Assembly: GCF_005049235.1 (NCBI RefSeq)
Contig: NZ_SUMD01000015.1
Location: forward strand, 1 to 64,000
Origin: Rhodococcus oryzae
GTDB taxonomy: Bacteria; Actinomycetota; Actinomycetes; Mycobacteriales; Mycobacteriaceae
Reading direction: 5' to 3'
Length of the DNA stretch: 64,000 nt
Shown here: positions 23,505 through 36,100 of the stretch, piece after piece
How the letters are laid out: each line of letters opens with the position of its first letter
Position numbering within the stretch: position 1 is the stretch's first letter
The notes under the pieces: model-generated
What the model was told of the DNA's origin: nothing
The model's database searches: none
Seen by the model: the letters and a program-made list of their open reading frames with translations, nothing else
Made by a program: the position numbers and the translations under genes

Positions 23505-26500
23505 GTGAGCGCGCACCCGCAGGATGCCGCACCGTTTCCGCTCTCGTCCGCGCAGCGTGGCATGTGGTTCGCTCAGCAGGCCGCAGGAGATGTTCCCCTC
23601 AACATCGCTCAGTACGTCGAGGTCGACGGTGTCCTCGACGTGGATGTCCTCACGGCGGCATGCCGATTCGCCGGCATGGAGCTCGGCTCCGCCTACCTGC
23701 GACTGATCGCCGATGACGGTCTTCCCCAGCAGGTCGTCGATCGAACGATCGACGACCGCGTCGAGTTCATCGACCTCTCGGGGCACGAGGATCCGATCGC
23801 GGCGGCACAGGCCTGGATGCGCAACGACTACGGATCCGCTCGTGACCTGTTCGTCGAGCGCCTCAACGTGTCGACGGTTCTGAAGCTGGCCGACGATCGC
23901 AGCTACTGGTACTGCCGCTTCCATCACATCTCCATCGACGGCTTCGGCGCGATGAACATGCTCAACCGCGCCGCGGAGGTGTACACGGCGCTCGTAGAGG
24001 GCCGGGAGATCACTCCGGGCAAGGCTGCCGATCTCGTCGAGATCTACGAGGACGAGCTCGCCTACCGCAACTCCGACCGCTTCCAGCGTGACCGGGAGTA
24101 CTGGATCGAGCGGGTCGTCGACCTGCCTGCGGCGCCCAGCCTCGCGGGCCGAACCGCGCCCGTCGACTCGCATGCCACCGTGGCGGGCGAGCAGGTACCG
24201 CCGTCCACGGCCGAGCTGCTCAGCGCGACGGCGTCCGCGAGCGTCGTCGGCGAGACCCCCGCCATCGTCGCCGCCTTCGCCGGCTACCTCGCCGCGATGA
24301 CCGGCAACGCCGACGTGGTCCTGAGCCTGCCGGTCTCCGCACGATCGTCCGCGGTACTGCGCAGGTCGGGCGGCATGGTGTCCAATGTTGTGCCGATCCG
24401 GCTGCGGATCGAGGGCGACACCACCGTCGAGGACCTGATCGGGAAGGCGAACCTCGAGCTGACCGGTGCCCTGCGGCGCCAGCGGTACCGGCACGAGGAC
24501 ATGCGCCGCGATGCCGGAACCGTCGACGGCCAGCGCGGTTTCTTCGGACCGTCGATCAACATCATGATGTTCCACCGCGAGATCCGACTCGGTGATCTCA
24601 CGGGCCGGTTCACCGTGCTCAGCACGGGCCCCGTGGAGGACCTCGCCGTCAACCTCTACCCGAGCGTCGCGGGCAAGAGCGTTCAGATCGACTTCGAGGG
24701 CAACCCCAACCTCTACGGCGCGTCTGATCTCGACGCCTACCACCATCGATTCCTCAGCTATCTCGAGCGCTTCCTGTCGGCGGCGCGCGATTCCGAGGTG
24801 CGCGGCATCGACCTCCTCGAGGTGGGGGAGGCGGAGCACCTCCGATCCCTCGGCGCGGGCGGGTCGGCCCCCTTCGAGTCGAACATCATCGATCGCTGGG
24901 AACAGAGCGTTCGGCGTGACGCAGGCGCGGTCGCGGTGGTCGGGTCCGGAAAGTCCGTCACCAGGGGTGAGCTCGACCGGCGCGCCAATCAGCTCGCGCG
25001 CGAGCTGATCGCCAGGGGCGTCGGGGCCGACGACATCGTGGCGCTGATGGTGCCGCGGTCGGTGGACTGGGTGGTCGGGATGCTGGCCACGTGGAAGGCG
25101 GGGGCCGCGTACGCCTACGTCGATCCGACGCTGCCAACCGATCGGGTGCAGTCGATCCTGGAGGACTGCGCGGTGAGCTGCGTGGTCGCCACGAGCTCGT
25201 GGGAGCGGGCGGGATTCGACGGCCAGGTTATCCTGCTCGACGATCCGATCTCGCAGGCCGCCGTCGCCGAGCTCGATCCCACCGCCCCCGTGAACCGGTG
25301 GGCCGAGCCGTGCGCGGGCGAGCGCATCGCCTACGTCATCTCGACCTCGGGTTCGACAGGTAGGCCGAAGCCGACGCTGGTCCCCATGCACGGGTTCGCG
25401 AACAACGTGGACTGGTACCGCGGAGAGGTTGCGCTGCAGCCCGGCCAGGGCCTGATCGTGGCCGGCTCACCCAGTTTCGATGCCACCCAGAAGAACGTCT
25501 GGGTTGGACTGTCGGAGGGCTGGTCGGTCCACCTCGCGGGCGATCCGTTCGACCCGGTCGAGGTCCTGGACATCGTCGACAGCGAGGTCGTGCGGGTCGC
25601 GAACATGGCGCCGAGCCTGTTCAACGTCCTGCTCGATCACGACACCAGGGGCGTCCTGCCCAAGCTCGATGCGGTCTTCCTCGGTGGCGAGGCCATGCGC
25701 GTGGACCGGCTGGGTCATCTCGCCGCGGCAGGCACCCGACTGGTCAACCATTACGGTCCCACCGAGGTGACCGACATGACGACCTTCCACGAGGTGTCCG
25801 TCGACCATGCGAGCTACCCGGATGGGCGGATCCCGATCGGTGGGCCGCTGCCCAACGTCGATCTGTACGTCCTCGACGAGCACCTGCGGCCCGTCCCCGC
25901 GGGGGTGACCGGGGAGCTGTACGTCGGTGGCGCCGGTGTCGCGCGTGGATACGGCAACCGGTTCGGCCTCACCGCGTCGACGTTCGTAGCGGACCCCTTC
26001 CGCGGCGCCGGGACGCGTATGTACCGCACCGGCGACGTGGTGTGGTGGAACTCCGATGGCGAGCTCGAGTTCCAGGGCCGCAGCGACTTCCAGGTGAAGA
26101 TCCGCGGACTCCGGATCGAGCTGGGCGACATCGAGGCCGCCGTCCTCGCGCACCCGGACGTGGTGGCGGCCACCGTGCTGGTCCACGAGAGCGATCTCGG
26201 GCAGCGACTGATCGGCTACGCCGTTCCGGCCGCGGGCGCCGACCTCGACGTCGCCGCCGTCATCGGTCACGTCGGCGAAGTGGTGCCCAGCTACATGGTT
26301 CCCGCATCGATCATCGTCCTGGATCGGCTGCCGCTGACCGCGAACGGGAAGGTGGACCGGAAGGCGTTGCCGGAACCGGACTTCCGGACCCCGGTTTCCG
26401 CATTCGTGGCGCCCGCCACCGCGATGGAGAAGACCATCGCCGCGGTGTTCGCCGAGGTGCTCGGCCTCGACGAGGTCAGCGTGGAGGACAGCTTCTTCGC

Positions 26501-29500
26501 GCTCGGCGGTGACAGCATCATGTCGATCCAGCTGGTCTCCCGCGCCAAGGAGGCCGGCGCGGTGTTCACCACCCGCGACGTGTTCGACTGTAAGACGGTC
26601 GCGGGCCTCGCCGAAGTGGTCACGCGCCGTCAGCTCAGCGACGACGTCCAGTTCGTGCTCGACGAGTTGCCGGGCGGGGGCGTCGGTGACCTCCCGCTGT
26701 TGCCGGTGGTCCGGTGGATGGTCGATCGGGGACGCTTCGACCGGCTGGCCCAGGCGGTCCTGTTGACGCTGCCCGACGCCGTCGACGACGGACACCTGCG
26801 GGACGCGCTGCAGTCCGTGCTCGATCACCACGATGCGCTGCGTTCACGTCTGTTGCGACATGCGGACGGGGAGTGGATCTTCCAGGTCGGCGAGCCCGGT
26901 GTGGTGCGTGCCGGAGACCTCATGCGCACGGTCGCCCTCGCTGTCGAGCCCGGTACCGATGAGTTCGAGGCCGCCGTCGACGAACTGCTCGACGCGGCTG
27001 CCGACCGACTCGACCCCGCCGCCGGGGTGATGGTGGCCGTGGTCAGGACGACCTCGCCGTCAGGTGCGGGTCGACTGCTGATCGTGATCCACCACCTCGC
27101 CGTCGACGGTGTCTCCTGGCGAGTGCTGATTCCCGACGTCGCGATCGCGTGGTCGAAAACCGCATCCGGACAACCGGTGGCGCTCGAGCCGGTCGGCACC
27201 TCCATGCGCCGGTGGGCGCACAGCCTGTCCGAGGAGGCGGGCAGCGACGCCCGCGCGGACGAGTTCGACCGCTGGCGAGAGGTTCTCGACGGGCCGGACA
27301 CCGTGCTCGGCTCGCGCGCGCTCGACACGGCCGTCGACACGGCGGAGACCGCGCAGACGGTCCGGATCGACATCTCGCCCGAGGTCACCTCGGCCGTGAT
27401 GACCAGCATCCCCCGTGCGTTCCACGGTGGCGTCAACGACGGACTGCTGTCGGCACTGTTGCTCGCGGTCGCCCGCTGGCGCCGCGACCGCGGCGTCGAC
27501 GAGTCCTCTGTCCTGTTGTCCCTCGAGGGGCACGGGCGCGACGACGACGTGATCGCCGGGGCCGACCTGTCCCGCACGGTCGGCTGGTTTACCAGCATCT
27601 TCCCGGTTCGGCTCGACCTCGCGGGCGCGGATCTCGACGATGCGCTCGCAGCGGGTCCGGCCGCGGGTGCGGTGGTCAAGGCGGTCAAGGAGCAGTTGCT
27701 CGCAGTTCCCGACGGTGGCCTCGGCTACGGCATGCTGCGTCACCTCGGGGAGGCGACCGGGACCCGGCTGGCCGCCATGGCCGAGCCGCAGATCATCTTC
27801 AACTACCTGGGACGCACGGCGTCTGTCGGCGAGCACCTCATCGGCGCCCCGTGGACGCCGGACGACTCCGTCGGCATCGGTGGATTCATGTCGACCACCG
27901 ACGGCACGACCCCGCTGTCGGCGACCGTCGAGATCAACGCGGGCATCGAGGGCGAGGGCCCGAACGCGCACCTCGCCGCCTCGTTCACGTTCGCGGGCGG
28001 ACTGCTCAGCGAGGACGAGACCCGATCGCTCGGGCACTGGTGGGCCTGCGCGCTCGAGGCGATCGCGACGTTTGCGAGCGGAAGCGACGCAGGCGGATTG
28101 ACGCCGTCCGACCTGAATCTCGTCGAGCTGTCGCAGAAGCAGGTCGACCGGCTCGAGCAGCGGTACCCGAAGCTCACCGACGTGTGGCCGCTGGCTCCGC
28201 TGCAGCACGGCATGTACTTCCATTCGCTGCTGTCCTCGGACGTCGACGTCTACACCGCCCAGATCCTGCTCGAACTCGGCGGCGACGTCGATGTCGATCG
28301 CCTCCGGACGGCCGGCCAGGCGCTGATCGACCGGCACGAGAACTTCCGGACCGCCTTCGTCCAGGACGAGGACGGGGGCGAGGTCCTGCAGGTGTTGCTG
28401 CACGATGCGCAGTTGCCGTGGACGCACACCGACCTGTCGTCGATGGACCCGCAGGCCGCCGCGGTCGAGGTGGAGCGGATCCTGGAGGCGGATCGGACCA
28501 CCCGATTCGATCTCGGTTCGGCGCCGCTGACCCGCTTCCACCTGATCAAGACGGCACCCGCGAAGTGGCTGCTGACGGTCACCAACCACCACATCCTGAT
28601 GGACGGCTGGTCGACCCCGTTGATCATCCGCGATCTGCTGACCCTCTACGCGGCGGCCGGTTCGTCCGAGGTGCTGCCGAGGGCCCGCTCGTACCGGGAT
28701 TTCCTCGCGTGGCTGGCGGCCCAGGATGCCGAGGCCACCAAGGCCAGGTGGCAACGGGTGCTCGCGGGCATCGAAGAGCCGACCCTGCTGGCGGCCCGCA
28801 GCGAGGCGGCCGCGGAGGACGCGGTGCCCGAGGAGGTGTCCGCGGCGTTGTCCGCCGACCTCGACCGGCGCCTGTCCGAGCTGGGTCGCTCCCTCGAGGT
28901 CACCACGAACACGCTGCTGCAGGCGGCGTGGGGTGTGGTGCTCGGCCAGCTCACCGCCCGCGACGACATCGTCTTCGGGGCCACCGTCTCGGGGCGTCCG
29001 CCGGAGTTGGCAGGCGTGGAATCGATGGTCGGACTCTTCATCAACACGGTCCCCGTCCGGATCGAGCTCGATTCCCAGGAGTCGGTTGCGGAGCTGCTCT
29101 CGCGCGTCCAGCGTGAGCAGTCGGAGACCCTCGGCCATCAGCACATGGGCCTCAGCGAGATCCTCACGGCGCAGGGCAAGGGAAACCTGTTCGACACCCT
29201 GGTGGTGCTCGAGTCCTACCCCGTCGATCGGCAGGGGCTGACCGAGCACTCCGACATCGCGGGCATGCGTCTGCTCGATGTCGGGGTCCGTGACGGCTCG
29301 CACTACCCGCTCGCGGTTGTCGGACTGCTCGGCGAGACGCTCGAGCTGAACCTCAAGTACATGCCGTCGGTCTTCGACCGCGCCGCGGTCGAGGGCTTCC
29401 TCAGCCGCCTCGTGCGGGTGCTCGAGGCGTTCGCGGCGGACCAGCATGCGCGCGTCGGCGGGATCGAGTTGCTCGGGGACGACGAGCGCGCCCGGCTGGT

Positions 29501-32500
29501 GCCGGTACGGGGCACGGGCGCCGTCGCGGGATCGACTCTGCCCGAGCTGCTCTCGGCCGCGGCAACGGCCAACCCGCAGTCGGTGGCGCTGGTCGCAGGC
29601 GGCCGTGAGCTGACCTATGCCGAACTCGACGAGCGCTCGAACCGGGTGGCTCGCGCGCTCATCGCGGCAGGCGTCGGCCCGGAGACGTTCGTGGCGCTGG
29701 CGTTGCCGCGCTCGGTTGAATCCGTGCTCGGTGTGTGGTCGGTGTCGAAGGCGGGCGGCGCGTATCTGCCGATCGACCCGGGTTACCCCGAGGACCGGAT
29801 CGCCCACATGGTGTCCGATTCGGGTGTGCGTATCGGGCTGACCGTCGCCGCGCACCGCGCCGGGCTGCCCGAGTCGGTCACCTGGGTCGTGCTCGACGAT
29901 CCGCAGTTCGTCGCGCGCTGCGAGGGCCTCGCGGCGGGCGCCCTCGCCGACGCGGAGCGGCTGGCGCCGCTGCGGCTCGAGCACAGCGCCTACATGATCT
30001 ACACCTCCGGCTCCACCGGGTTGCCGAAGGGCGTCGTCGTCACCCACGCCGGGCTGGCGAACTTCGCGAGCGAGCAGCGGGAGCGGTATGCGCTGTCCGC
30101 GTCCTCGCGCACGCTGCACTTCTCCTCGCCGAGCTTCGACGCCTCGGTGCTCGAACTGCTGCTCGCGGTCGGTGCCGGAGCGACGATGGTGATCGCCGGA
30201 CCGGAGATCTACGGAGGCGAGGAACTCCGCGCTCTCCTGGCGACCGAGGGCGTGACCCACGCCTTCGTCACCCCCGCGGCGCTGGCGACCGTCGATCCGT
30301 CCGGACTCGACACCGTCCGCACGGTCGTCGTCGGTGGCGACGCCTGCAGCCCGGACCTGGTGGCGCGGTGGTCCGTCGGCCGGGCGATGTTCAACGCCTA
30401 CGGCCCCTCTGAGGGCACGGTCGCGACCAACATCAGCGACCGGCTCGTCGCGGGTGAGCCCGTCACCATCGGCGGACCGATCCGTGGCGTGTCGGCCGTG
30501 GTCCTGGACGCGCGACTGCGCCCGGTCCCGGTCGGCGTCGCGGGCGAGTTGTACGTCTCGGGGGTCGCGCTGGCCCGTGGCTACCACGGCCGGGCCGGCC
30601 TGAGCTCCGAGCGCTTCGTGGCCGACCCGTTCGGTGCGTCCGGTAGCCGGATGTACCGCACGGGGGACGTGGTGCGGTGGATCGAGGCGCCGGGCACCGA
30701 CACCGGCTTGGCCATCGAGTATGTGGGCCGCAGCGACTTCCAGGTGAAGGTGCGCGGCTTCCGCATCGAGCTCGGTGAGGTCGACGCCGCGCTCGGCGCC
30801 CACGAATCGGTCGACTTCGCGGTCACGGTCGGGCGTCCCGGTCCCTCCGGCGACATACTGCTGGCCTCGTACGTGGTCCCGGTCTCCGAGGAGGCGGTCG
30901 ATGCCGCCGAGTTGAAGGAGTTCCTGGGTCAGAGCCTGCCGGGGCACATGGTGCCCTCGTCGATCGTGTTGCTCGACGCGCTGCCGCTGACGGTGAACGG
31001 CAAGCTCGATCGTAAGGCGCTGCCGGAACCCGAATTCGTTTCGGACGCGGGCGAATTCGTCGCGCCCGATTCCCCGGTCGAGGAACTGGTTGCCGGGATC
31101 TTCGCGGAGGTGCTCGGTCTGGATCGGGTGTCGGCGGCCGATTCGTTCTTCGCCCTCGGCGGGAACTCGTTGTCCGCGACCAGGGTGGTGGCCCGGGTCA
31201 ACTCGGCGGCGGGCGCAGCACTCGGGGTGCGCGACCTGTTCGAGGCGTCCACGGTGCGGGACCTCGCGGCGCGCGCGGTCAGCACGGACGGACGTGCGCC
31301 GCGGCCCGCACTGGCGGCCGGGGATCGGCCGGATCGCCTCCCACTCTCGCTCGCGCAGCAGCGGATGTGGCTGATCAACCAGCTCGACACCGCCTCGCCG
31401 GTGTACAACATCGCGATCGCCGTGCGGCTGTACGGCAGCCTCGATTTCGACGCGCTCGGCTCGGCCGTGACGGATGTGCTCGCGCGGCACGAATCGGTGC
31501 GGACCGTCTACCCGGCGGACGAGGGGGTGCCGCGGCAGGTCGTGCTCCCGGTGTCCTCGGTCCCGATCGATCTCGACCCGGTGGCATGCGCGGAGGAGGC
31601 GCTCACCAGCGGGCTGGTCGAGTTCGCCTCCAACGGCTTCGACGTGACCTCGTCGCCGCCGCTGCGGACGCGGTTGTTCCAGGTGGGCGATCAGGAGTTC
31701 GTGCTCGCGCTGGTCGTGCACCACATCAGCGCCGACGGCGCCTCCATGGGGCCGCTGGCACGGGACGTCATGCTCGCCTACGGGCAGCGGGTCACCGGGC
31801 AGGAGCCCGGCTGGGAGCCGCTCCCGGTGCAGTACGCGGACTATGCGCTGTGGCAGCGCGAGGTCCTCGGCGCCGAGGACGACCCCGAGTCACTGGCCTC
31901 GCGTCAGCTCGACTTCTGGGAGCGGACGCTGAGCGGCATGCCTGCGTTGATCGAGCTGCCCACCGACCGGCCCCGGCCGGCGCGGCAGTCGATGGACGGC
32001 GGCAAGGTCGACTTCGAGATCGGCGCGGATCTGCTCGCCCGACTGCACGAGATCGCGCGCGGCAACGACGCAACGCTGTTCATGGTCACGCACGCCGCGC
32101 TTGCGGTGCTGCTCGCCCGTCTGACCGGCGGCGAGGACATCGCGATCGCCACCCCGGTTGCCGGGCGCGGCGAGGCCGAGCTCGACGGGCTGGTCGGGAT
32201 GTTCGTGAACACGCTCGTCCTGCGGGCGGGGGTGGACCCGGGCGCGACCTTCACCCAGGTGGTCCAGCAGGCCAAGAAGGTCGACCTCGAGGCCTACGCG
32301 CACGCCGATGTGCCGTTCGACAGCGTGGTGGAGCGGCTCAACCCGGAGCGGTCGACCGCCTACTCGCCGTTGGCGCAGGTGATGCTCTCGTTCGAGAACC
32401 TGGGGCGTCCGACCCTGGAGCTCCCGGACCTGACGGCGTCGGAGTTCGACAGCGGGTTGGTCGCGGCCAAGCTCGACCTGCAGCTGACCCTCGTGGAGAA

Positions 32501-33035
32501 CCGGGACGCGGAGGGCAAGGTGACCAGCCTGTCCGCCTCGTTCAACTACGCGGCCGCCCTCTTCGACGAGGCCACGGTCTCCAGCTTCGCCGATCGGTTC
32601 CTGCGCATCGTGACGGCCGTGGCCGATGACGCCGAGGTGATCGTCGGCGATATCGACATCTGGAGCGCGCCCGTCGACGAGTCGCCGAGCATCGTGGGGC
32701 CCACCGTCGACGACCTGCCGGTCCTGGTCGCCGCGGTGGCCGAGGTGGTGCCCGCCGAGATCGCTCTCGAGCACGACGGGATCAGCGTCACCTACGGGCA
32801 GATGGACGAGCGCCTGAAGCTGCTCACCGCGTCGCTCGCCGACCGCGGCATGGCGGTCGAGGCCATCGTCACGACGGCCCTGACCAGCCTGGTGCCGACC
32901 ATCCTGCTCGCGGCGGGCGGCAGCGGTGCGGGCGACGGCTTCGCCGACGTGGTCGACCGCCTGGTCGCCGACGCCGCGGCAGCGGCGGCACGACATTCGA
33001 AGGATCCGATGGTTCGCCTTGTGACCGGTCACTGA
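23505..33035 (+). CDS. NRPS 1: C-A-T-E-C-A-T-C, modules 1-2 and the C domain of module 3
   Basis: 3,176 aa synthetase starting a peptide line. Domains by nucleotide: starter C 23535-24850 (HHISIDG at 23922); A1 24890-26395 (A3 motif [13 protein letters not shown]); T1 with GGDSI (Ser 26514); E1 26640-28100 (HHLAVDG at 27090, EGHGRD, TVGWFTS); C2 28120-29500 (NHHILMDG, the type following an epimerase); A2 29530-31040 ([11 protein letters not shown]); T2 GGNSL (Ser 31167); C3 31330-32690 (HHISADG); then a 74-residue A-domain head and a tail. The N-terminal C domain, with nothing before it, suggests acylation of residue 1 (lipopeptide), and E1 gives a D residue 1. GTG 23505 has GAAGGGG 5 nt before; ATG 23436 is in frame and adds 23 residues, with a weaker RBS. 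Pocket residues by eye (235/236/239/278/299/301/322/330): A1 DAKMFGHD; A2 DALVVGAV; neither gives a safe substrate. Confidence 0.95.
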   Translation: MSAHPQDAAPFPLSSAQRGMWFAQQAAGDVPLNIAQYVEVDGVLDVDVLTAACRFAGMELGSAYLRLIADDGLPQQVVDRTIDDRVEFIDLSGHEDPIAAAQAWMRNDYGSARDLFVERLNVSTVLKLADDRSYWYCRFHHISIDGFGAMNMLNRAAEVYTALVEGREITPGKAADLVEIYEDELAYRNSDRFQRDREYWIERVVDLPAAPSLAGRTAPVDSHATVAGEQVPPSTAELLSATASASVVGETPAIVAAFAGYLAAMTGNADVVLSLPVSARSSAVLRRSGGMVSNVVPIRLRIEGDTTVEDLIGKANLELTGALRRQRYRHEDMRRDAGTVDGQRGFFGPSINIMMFHREIRLGDLTGRFTVLSTGPVEDLAVNLYPSVAGKSVQIDFEGNPNLYGASDLDAYHHRFLSYLERFLSAARDSEVRGIDLLEVGEAEHLRSLGAGGSAPFESNIIDRWEQSVRRDAGAVAVVGSGKSVTRGELDRRANQLARELIARGVGADDIVALMVPRSVDWVVGMLATWKAGAAYAYVDPTLPTDRVQSILEDCAVSCVVATSSWERAGFDGQVILLDDPISQAAVAELDPTAPVNRWAEPCAGERIAYVISTSGSTGRPKPTLVPMHGFANNVDWYRGEVALQPGQGLIVAGSPSFDATQKNVWVGLSEGWSVHLAGDPFDPVEVLDIVDSEVVRVANMAPSLFNVLLDHDTRGVLPKLDAVFLGGEAMRVDRLGHLAAAGTRLVNHYGPTEVTDMTTFHEVSVDHASYPDGRIPIGGPLPNVDLYVLDEHLRPVPAGVTGELYVGGAGVARGYGNRFGLTASTFVADPFRGAGTRMYRTGDVVWWNSDGELEFQGRSDFQVKIRGLRIELGDIEAAVLAHPDVVAATVLVHESDLGQRLIGYAVPAAGADLDVAAVIGHVGEVVPSYMVPASIIVLDRLPLTANGKVDRKALPEPDFRTPVSAFVAPATAMEKTIAAVFAEVLGLDEVSVEDSFFALGGDSIMSIQLVSRAKEAGAVFTTRDVFDCKTVAGLAEVVTRRQLSDDVQFVLDELPGGGVGDLPLLPVVRWMVDRGRFDRLAQAVLLTLPDAVDDGHLRDALQSVLDHHDALRSRLLRHADGEWIFQVGEPGVVRAGDLMRTVALAVEPGTDEFEAAVDELLDAAADRLDPAAGVMVAVVRTTSPSGAGRLLIVIHHLAVDGVSWRVLIPDVAIAWSKTASGQPVALEPVGTSMRRWAHSLSEEAGSDARADEFDRWREVLDGPDTVLGSRALDTAVDTAETAQTVRIDISPEVTSAVMTSIPRAFHGGVNDGLLSALLLAVARWRRDRGVDESSVLLSLEGHGRDDDVIAGADLSRTVGWFTSIFPVRLDLAGADLDDALAAGPAAGAVVKAVKEQLLAVPDGGLGYGMLRHLGEATGTRLAAMAEPQIIFNYLGRTASVGEHLIGAPWTPDDSVGIGGFMSTTDGTTPLSATVEINAGIEGEGPNAHLAASFTFAGGLLSEDETRSLGHWWACALEAIATFASGSDAGGLTPSDLNLVELSQKQVDRLEQRYPKLTDVWPLAPLQHGMYFHSLLSSDVDVYTAQILLELGGDVDVDRLRTAGQALIDRHENFRTAFVQDEDGGEVLQVLLHDAQLPWTHTDLSSMDPQAAAVEVERILEADRTTRFDLGSAPLTRFHLIKTAPAKWLLTVTNHHILMDGWSTPLIIRDLLTLYAAAGSSEVLPRARSYRDFLAWLAAQDAEATKARWQRVLAGIEEPTLLAARSEAAAEDAVPEEVSAALSADLDRRLSELGRSLEVTTNTLLQAAWGVVLGQLTARDDIVFGATVSGRPPELAGVESMVGLFINTVPVRIELDSQESVAELLSRVQREQSETLGHQHMGLSEILTAQGKGNLFDTLVVLESYPVDRQGLTEHSDIAGMRLLDVGVRDGSHYPLAVVGLLGETLELNLKYMPSVFDRAAVEGFLSRLVRVLEAFAADQHARVGGIELLGDDERARLVPVRGTGAVAGSTLPELLSAAATANPQSVALVAGGRELTYAELDERSNRVARALIAAGVGPETFVALALPRSVESVLGVWSVSKAGGAYLPIDPGYPEDRIAHMVSDSGVRIGLTVAAHRAGLPESVTWVVLDDPQFVARCEGLAAGALADAERLAPLRLEHSAYMIYTSGSTGLPKGVVVTHAGLANFASEQRERYALSASSRTLHFSSPSFDASVLELLLAVGAGATMVIAGPEIYGGEELRALLATEGVTHAFVTPAALATVDPSGLDTVRTVVVGGDACSPDLVARWSVGRAMFNAYGPSEGTVATNISDRLVAGEPVTIGGPIRGVSAVVLDARLRPVPVGVAGELYVSGVALARGYHGRAGLSSERFVADPFGASGSRMYRTGDVVRWIEAPGTDTGLAIEYVGRSDFQVKVRGFRIELGEVDAALGAHESVDFAVTVGRPGPSGDILLASYVVPVSEEAVDAAELKEFLGQSLPGHMVPSSIVLLDALPLTVNGKLDRKALPEPEFVSDAGEFVAPDSPVEELVAGIFAEVLGLDRVSAADSFFALGGNSLSATRVVARVNSAAGAALGVRDLFEASTVRDLAARAVSTDGRAPRPALAAGDRPDRLPLSLAQQRMWLINQLDTASPVYNIAIAVRLYGSLDFDALGSAVTDVLARHESVRTVYPADEGVPRQVVLPVSSVPIDLDPVACAEEALTSGLVEFASNGFDVTSSPPLRTRLFQVGDQEFVLALVVHHISADGASMGPLARDVMLAYGQRVTGQEPGWEPLPVQYADYALWQREVLGAEDDPESLASRQLDFWERTLSGMPALIELPTDRPRPARQSMDGGKVDFEIGADLLARLHEIARGNDATLFMVTHAALAVLLARLTGGEDIAIATPVAGRGEAELDGLVGMFVNTLVLRAGVDPGATFTQVVQQAKKVDLEAYAHADVPFDSVVERLNPERSTAYSPLAQVMLSFENLGRPTLELPDLTASEFDSGLVAAKLDLQLTLVENRDAEGKVTSLSASFNYAAALFDEATVSSFADRFLRIVTAVADDAEVIVGDIDIWSAPVDESPSIVGPTVDDLPVLVAAVAEVVPAEIALEHDGISVTYGQMDERLKLLTASLADRGMAVEAIVTTALTSLVPTILLAAGGSGAGDGFADVVDRLVADAAAAAARHSKDPMVRLVTGH
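32712..32933 (+). other. Truncated A-domain head at the C-terminus of NRPS1 (possible docking element)
   Basis: 74 codons after the last C domain, beginning [14 protein letters not shown] and containing [10 protein letters not shown] and GMAVEAIV. They match the first part of an adenylation domain (pattern TYxELDER...L...L...GV...V) but stop where the RS-VE helix and all later motifs should follow. Aligned without gaps to 33173-33394 of NRPS2, 36 of 74 positions are identical. About 33 further residues, rich in Ala, end the protein. Confidence 0.75.
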
Positions 33036-33039
33036 TCCA

Positions 33040-33117
33040 CAGCAGCGAGCCTCGTCGTGTCGGTCCCGTATGTTTAGCTGCGGTGATTCGTTGCGTCCGA
33101 CGGCTCGCTGTTCTGTG
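33040..33117 (+). promoter_or_regulatory. Long stem-loop between NRPS1 and NRPS2
   Basis: AGCGAGCC at 33044-33051 pairs with GGCTCGCT at 33102-33109. Pairing can extend inward (GTCG/CGAC, after a 2-nt bulge) and outward (CACAG/CTGTG, with small bulges). There is no U-run, so it is not a classic terminator. It could be a processing, stabilising or attenuating element that sets the ratio of the two proteins (inference). Confidence 0.4.
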
Positions 33118-33150
33118 ATGCGTAAACGAACGAACTAGCTCGAATGCTTC

Positions 33151-33156
33151 GGAGGA
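33151..33156 (+). promoter_or_regulatory. Ribosome binding site that fixes the TTG start of NRPS2
   Basis: GGAGGA, 4 nt before TTG at 33161. It is among the best Shine-Dalgarno matches in the window and supports the rare TTG start; the homologous A-domain head begins 5 codons later (33173), so no later start fits. Confidence 0.75.
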
Positions 33157-33160
33157 ACTG

Positions 33161-36100
33161 TTGTCTGCTGCGGATCTGACTCGATCGATCGCCGCTCTCG
33201 CCTCGGACCGCCCGGACACGATCGTAGTGTCGGTCGACGGTATGTCGGCGACGTATCGGGAGCTCGGTGAGCGTCTGCAGCTGCTGGCGGGGGCACTGTC
33301 CGATCGCGGGATGGATGCCGATGCCATCGTGTCCGTGGTCCTCACCGGTCTGGTTCCGACGATCGTTGCCGCCGAGGGTGGCATCGGTGGCGTGCTCGAC
33401 AGGATCCACGCCGACGCCTCCACCCTCGACATTCCCGAGGAAGCCGCCGAGGCGCCAGCCGACGGATGGCCTTTGGTCTCGGCAGTCGCCTTGTGGCAGG
33501 AGTGGGTCGAGCGCGATCCCGAGGCGGTCGCCGTCGTCGAGGGCGGCCGCCCGACCACCCGTGGTGAGCTCAACCGCAGGGCCAACCAGTTGGCGCGGGA
33601 ACTCGCCTCCCGTGGGGTGCGACCCGACGACGTGGTCTCCCTGATCGTTCCCCGTTCACTCGAGTGGATCGTCGGCATGCTCGCGGCGTGGAAGCTCGGC
33701 GCCGCCTACTCGCCGCTCGACCCCGCATGGGCCATCGAGCGGACCGAGGGGCTCATCGAGGCGAGCGGGGCAAGGGCCGTGGTCGCACTGAGCGGCTGGC
33801 CCGCGCTGGCGGACGCGCCCTTCGAGGTGACGGTCCTCGACGATCCCGACACCGTGGCACGCCTCGAGGCGCACGAGGCGACGGATCTGGATCGGGATCC
33901 GTGGATGGACGACGACGCGGGCCTGCGACTGGCCTATGTCATCTCGACGTCGGGATCGACCGGCCGTCCGAAGCCGACGCTGGTGCCGATGCGCGGCGTC
34001 TCCAACACCTTCCAGGCCTACCGCCGCATGCTGGACTTCGGTGCCGGCACCGGCGTCCTGATGGCGAACTCGCCGCTGTTCGACCTGACCCAGAAGAACA
34101 TCTGGGTCGCGCTCGCGTACGGCGGCGCGCTGCATCTGTCCGAGGACGGCTTCGACCCGCAGCCGATCCTGCGTCAGATCGGTACCGGGGACGTCCAGAT
34201 CGCCAACATGGCGCCGAGCGCCTTCGAGGTGCTGGCTGACCTCGACACCGAGGGCGTGCTGACCAACCTGGGCGCCGTGATCCTGGGCGGTGAGCAGATC
34301 CGGCCCGCCGCGTACAACGGGTTGATCGGCACGCAGACGCGGATGATCAACAGCTACGGTCCGACCGAGGCCTCCGACGTCACATCGATCTACGAGCTGG
34401 ACCTCTCCGCCCCTGACGCCGAACAGGGCCAGATCCCGATCGGTACCGCCTGGGAGGGAGTGGATTACCACGTCCTCGACGGCCGCCTGCGGCCGGTGCC
34501 CGCGGGTATCACGGGTGAGCTCTACATCGGTGGCAACGCGGTCGGCCGCGGCTACGGCGGCATGACCGCTCTGACCGCGTCACGATTCATCGCGAGCCCG
34601 TTCGGTTCCGGCGGCGCCCGGCTGTACCGCACCGGCGACCTGGTGCGCGAGCGCAGCGACGGCGAACTGGTGTTCCTGGGGCGCAGTGACTTCCAGGTCA
34701 AGATCCGAGGTCTGCGGATCGAGCTCGGTGAGATCGAATCCGCACTGGTCGCGAATGCCGATGTCCTGCAGTCCATTGTCGTAGTGCACGACGACAACCG
34801 GGTGCAGCGTCTCGTGGGGTATGTGACCGCGGTCGCGGGCGCGACGATCGAGACCGATCAGGTGCTTGCCGACGTGGGCCGGACCCTGCCTGCGTACATG
34901 GTTCCCGACCTGCTGCTCGTGCTCGACGAGATGCCGCTCAACACGAGCGGAAAGATCGACCGGAAGGCGCTGCCGCGCCCGCAGTTCGAGTCGCATTCCG
35001 ATCACTACCGGGAGCCGTCGACCCCGGCCGAGATCGTGGTGGCGCAGATCTTCGGCGAGATCCTCGGCATCGAGCGGGTCGGCGCCGACGATTCGTTCTT
35101 CGAGATCGGCGGCAACTCGCTGTCGGCGGCTCGGGTGGTGGCGCGGGCCAACGCGGCACTCGGCTCGGACGTGAATCTGCGCGAGGTGTTCGATGCACCG
35201 ACGGTGGCCGGGCTGGCCGCCCTCGCGGCCGCGGGGGCGGGGACCGGTCGTCATCGGCCGGAACTCGTGGCGCTGCCGCGACCCGAGCGGATCCCGTTGT
35301 CGCTGGCTCAGTCTCGGATGTGGTTCATCAACCAGTTCGACACCTCGTCGCCCGCCTACAACCTCCCGCTCGGCATCCGGCTGACCGGTTCCCTCGACAC
35401 CGAGGCCTTGGCGGCCGCGGTGGCGAGTGTGCTCGAGCGGCACGAGTCGCTGCGCACCGTGTTCCCGGACGACGGGGACGGTCCGCACCAGGTGGTGCTG
35501 CCCGCCGACGGACTCGACATCGATCTGACCCCGGTCCAGGTCCGTGACGAGGCCGACCTGATGACCACGCTCGCCGACCTCGCGTCACGGGGCTTCGACG
35601 TGACCGTCGAGATCCCGGTCCGGCCGCGCCTGTTCCGGTTGACGGAGAACGAGCACGTCCTGCTGTTCCTGGTGCATCACATCTCCTCGGACGGCGCGTC
35701 GATGGCGCCGCTGGCGAGGGACGTCGTCATCGCGTACTCGAGCTGGGCGAGCGGTCAGGGCCCGGAGTGGGCGCCGCTCGAGGTCCAGTACGCGGATTTC
35801 GCGATGTGGCAGCGCGAGCTGCTCGGTGTCGAGGACGACCCGGAGTCGCTGCTGGCGCGACAGGTCGGCTACTGGGTCGACGAGCTCGCCGGTATCCCGG
35901 AGGTGCTGCCGCTGCCGACCGATCGCCCGCGTCCCGCGGTCATCTCCATGGAGGGCGCTCGGGTCGAGTTCGAGATCGGTCAGGATCTGCACGGCCGGTT
36001 GCTCGAGCTGGCCCGCGAGCACGAGGCGACCCTGTTCACCGCCGTGCACGCCGCGTTCGCTGTGCTCCTCTCCAAACTGTCCGGCACGGACGACATCGTC

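Noticed and set aside
23296-23508. 70-codon open frame just upstream of NRPS1, considered as an MbtH-like gene
   Set aside because: The translation lacks the MbtH signature (NxExQxSxWP and SxxxCxxxxxxxW patterns) and resembles nothing recognised.
27060-31724. Very long open frame (1,554 codons) on the minus strand inside NRPS1, with similar ones at 39113-43933, 46730-49972 and 51611-56374
   Set aside because: These are mirror frames produced by GC-rich third codon positions. The translations are Arg/Pro/His-rich with no domain, while the plus strand has clear NRPS motifs.
33001-33160. Possibility that NRPS1 and NRPS2 are one gene broken by a frameshift
   Set aside because: The gap has stops, a stem-loop and a strong ribosome binding site, and both ends carry a complete homologous stub instead of the two parts of one domain.
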